The notes under the pieces are model-generated. The model saw only the letters and a program-made list of their open reading frames with translations, made no database searches and was not told the origin of the DNA. Both the position numbers and the translations under genes were made by a program. From Bacteriovorax stolpii (GTDB taxonomy: Bacteria; Bdellovibrionota; Bacteriovoracia; Bacteriovoracales; Bacteriovoracaceae): DNA of 8,157 nucleotides. The stretch spans positions 1-8,157 of the forward strand of contig CAMDDI010000158.1 of NCBI GenBank assembly GCA_945890905.1, read 5' to 3'. Of this stretch, positions 6,625 to 8,157 are shown in pieces (positions within the stretch are counted from its first letter, which is position 1; every line of letters starts with the position of its first letter).

Positions 6625-7586
6625 AGTAAAACTCCCTTAACAAATTTAGTCTGCAGAAGAATACCCAAATGCTTCTTCTTAAATTCGCCTTCAGTCAAAC
6701 TGAGATAGTCTTTTAAAATATCCACTTCAAAGGTTAAAATTTTCTGATCTAGATTGTGAGACACTCCCGCGATGTGGCTTGTTTTCCAAACATGGGGAAG
6801 GCTTACCCATCCTTCTTCGAATGGTTCTTTTTCAAATACATCCAAATAAGCAAATGACCTTGGATGCCTGGACAGAAATTCTTTCAAAGCAGCTGAATCA
6901 ATAATTTTTCCCCGGGCCCCGTTTACGATAAAAATCTCTGGATGAACGTTCTGGAAAAAATCCTGGTTAAATAAATGCTGGGTACTTTCGTTTAAACTGC
7001 AACAAATCAAGTGAGCATCTGCAGATCGCAAATTACCTGCTGACCAATGCTTTAGTCTAGGATGAGGACAATCACTCACGTAAGGATCAATCACTGTCAC
7101 TTTGGCGCCGAGATTTTTGAGGGTATCAGCAACTTTCTTTCCGATGTGCCCATAACCATAAACCCACACACTCATATCACCAATCAGTTTGCGATCCCAT
7201 TTGCGCTCTTTATCCCAACTTAAATGCTGAGGAAGTTGAGAGACTCCTTCAAACAATGAAGCAAGGGTATATTCGGCCACGGCCTGGGCACGGATAGTGT
7301 GGCCAATGGCCAGAGGAATTTTTGACCAAAGATGGTACTCATCAGCAAAGTGATCATATCCAGAATTGGGATGAATGATGAGTTTAGTCTGAGTTAATAA
7401 ATCTGCCGGAAGGTCTTTGAGCTGAGTATGAGTGTTGGTAATAAGAATGGTTTCCATACCTGACTTCGCCTCATTTAAAGGGCGATATTGAACTCCTAGG
7501 GCCTCAAGGGTGCGCTTCTCTAAATCCACAAAATTAGAAGCTTGATAGGGGGAGAGATGTGTTCTGATGACTTGATAGCTTTTCAT
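6621..7586 (-). CDS. D-isomer-specific 2-hydroxyacid dehydrogenase family protein
   Basis: A 321-residue NAD(P)-dependent dehydrogenase of the family containing phosphoglycerate dehydrogenase, D-lactate dehydrogenase and glyoxylate/hydroxypyruvate reductase; it interconverts a 2-keto acid and a D-2-hydroxy acid in the cytoplasm. The Rossmann motif GYGHIG (144-149) is followed by acidic Asp167 at the end of the second strand, favouring NAD over NADP. The catalytic trio is complete: Arg225 in NGARG, Glu254 in FEKEP and His271 in TSHIAG. The N-terminal substrate domain has NSGYDHF at 74-80, matching the family's 'G.DN' region. Substrate cannot be told. It is the first gene of the leftward operon; GAAGG sits only one base before ATG 7586, unusually close, so translation initiation may be weak or the start slightly different. 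Confidence 0.92.
   Translation of the reverse strand: MKSYQVIRTHLSPYQASNFVDLEKRTLEALGVQYRPLNEAKSGMETILITNTHTQLKDLPADLLTQTKLIIHPNSGYDHFADEYHLWSKIPLAIGHTIRAQAVAEYTLASLFEGVSQLPQHLSWDKERKWDRKLIGDMSVWVYGYGHIGKKVADTLKNLGAKVTVIDPYVSDCPHPRLKHWSAGNLRSADAHLICCSLNESTQHLFNQDFFQNVHPEIFIVNGARGKIIDSAALKEFLSRHPRSFAYLDVFEKEPFEEGWVSLPHVWKTSHIAGVSHNLDQKILTFEVDILKDYLSLTEGEFKKKHLGILLQTKFVKGVLL
6632..6638 (-). promoter_or_regulatory. Strong ribosome binding site deciding the TTG start of the ureohydrolase gene
   Basis: On the - strand the site reads AAGGGAG, followed by seven bases and then TTG. It lies inside the last codons of the dehydrogenase gene. No in-frame ATG has comparable support, so the site fixes TTG at 6624 as the start and fits reinitiation across the 4-bp overlap. 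Confidence 0.75.
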
Positions 7587-7632
7587 GCCTTCAAACTAGC
7601 CTAAATACGCCTAAATGTGTATAAGGGAGACA
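7587..7632. promoter_or_regulatory. Divergent promoter region between the dehydrogenase operon and map
   Basis: Only 46 bp separate the two outward-reading start codons, so promoters for one or both genes must sit here or reach into the coding ends. It contains TGTATAAG near 7618-7625, which could be a -10-like box but lies against the map ribosome binding site (AAGGGAG, 7623-7629). I see no convincing -35/-10 pair with standard spacing, so I do not place a start site. Confidence 0.5.
7599..7616. repeat. 8-bp direct repeat GCCTAAAT with 10-bp period
   Basis: GCCTAAAT occurs at 7599-7606 and again at 7609-7616, separated by AC. Ten bases is about one helical turn, so both copies present the same face of the DNA, as tandem operator half-sites would. 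It sits in the middle of the divergent region and could control both directions. No known regulator motif is recognised, and chance is possible in so short a repeat. Confidence 0.5.
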
Positions 7633-8157
7633 ATGATTACGATTAAATCTGCCCGCGAAATTGAAGTTATGAGAGAGTCCTGCAAAATGGCAGCGAAAAC
7701 TCTGCATTTCTTAGGAAAAAATCTCAAAGCTGGTATGAGTACTGAAGACATTAACAAAATGTGTCATCAGTATACTATCAACCGCGGAGGAATTCCTGCA
7801 ACCTTGGGCTATCACGGTTTTCCCAAATCACTATGCACTTCCCGCAATGATGTTATTTGCCACGGTATTCCATCTGAAACAGAATTTCTCAAAGATGGCG
7901 ATATTGTTAATCTTGATGTGACGACTATTTGGAAAGGTTTTCATGGTGATACTAATCACACTTTCTTAATTGGTAATGTCACTCCGGAACATAAGAAATT
8001 AGTTGAGACCACATACAAATGTATGATGGCGGGAGTTGAAGCTTGTAGACCGGGCGGACACATCGGTGATATTGGTGCAGCGATTGAAGAACTAGCTCAT
8101 GCTCATGGCTATTCAGTGGTTCATGAATATTGCGGTCACGGAATTGGCAGAGGCTTT
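7633..8157 (+). CDS. map: Methionine aminopeptidase type I (3' end cut by window edge)
   Basis: The first 175 residues of a type I methionine aminopeptidase, which removes the initiator Met from new proteins in the cytoplasm. The open frame runs to the last base; the missing C-terminus should be about 75-90 residues. The sequence tracks E. coli MetAP closely: GYHGFPKSLC (59-68), substrate-binding His77 in CHGIP (76-80), metal ligands Asp95 (VNLD), Asp106 (FHGDT) and His169 (CGHGIGRGF, 167-175). The two remaining glutamate ligands would lie beyond the edge. There is no N-terminal zinc-binding extension, so it is the short bacterial form. ATG 7633 follows the ribosome binding site AAGGGAG by three bases. 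It is divergent from the dehydrogenase operon. Confidence 0.96.
   Translation, partial: MITIKSAREIEVMRESCKMAAKTLHFLGKNLKAGMSTEDINKMCHQYTINRGGIPATLGYHGFPKSLCTSRNDVICHGIPSETEFLKDGDIVNLDVTTIWKGFHGDTNHTFLIGNVTPEHKKLVETTYKCMMAGVEACRPGGHIGDIGAAIEELAHAHGYSVVHEYCGHGIGRGF

Overview
The window holds nine protein-coding genes packed almost wall to wall on about 8.2 kb of moderately AT-rich DNA. No rRNA, tRNA, CRISPR array, transposase or integrase is visible. The A/T-rich coding style, the very tight gene overlaps and the mix of genes (fatty acid desaturase, Aat transferase, arginase-like enzyme, complex I-like proteins) suggest a Gram-negative bacterium. A Bdellovibrio/Bacteriovorax-type organism is my guess from general impression only; no marker in the window proves it.

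Left block, + strand (1-4896). Five overlapping or nearly abutting genes form one apparent operon. First comes an unrecognised protein with eight cysteines, whose frame is open to the window edge. Then come a NuoB-like protein, a fused NuoC-NuoD-like protein, a NuoI-like ferredoxin and a membrane fatty acid desaturase. The three complex I-like proteins keep recognisable family folds and the B-CD-I order, but the redox chemistry is stripped out. The NuoB-like protein has none of the cluster N2 cysteines. The NuoD-like part lacks the quinone-site His and Tyr and also has no NiFe cysteines. The NuoI-like protein has lost the ligands of one [4Fe-4S] cluster but keeps all four ligands of the other. 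This looks like a cofactor-depleted relative of the complex I peripheral arm, and it is the most unusual content of the window. No NuoE/F/G or membrane-arm subunit is present in the window; membrane-arm genes could lie upstream.

Middle/right block, - strand (4883-7586). Three genes are read leftwards with 4-bp overlaps: a D-2-hydroxyacid dehydrogenase, a TTG-initiated arginase/agmatinase-family hydrolase with all metal ligands intact, and aat (leucyl/phenylalanyl-tRNA-protein transferase). The last gene converges on and overlaps the desaturase by 14 bp. A perfect 12-bp inverted repeat inside the 3' end of aat is a candidate terminator for the rightward operon.

Right edge (7587-8157). A 46-bp divergent intergenic region carries an 8-bp direct repeat with 10-bp period. 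It separates the leftward operon from map (methionine aminopeptidase), which runs off the right edge.
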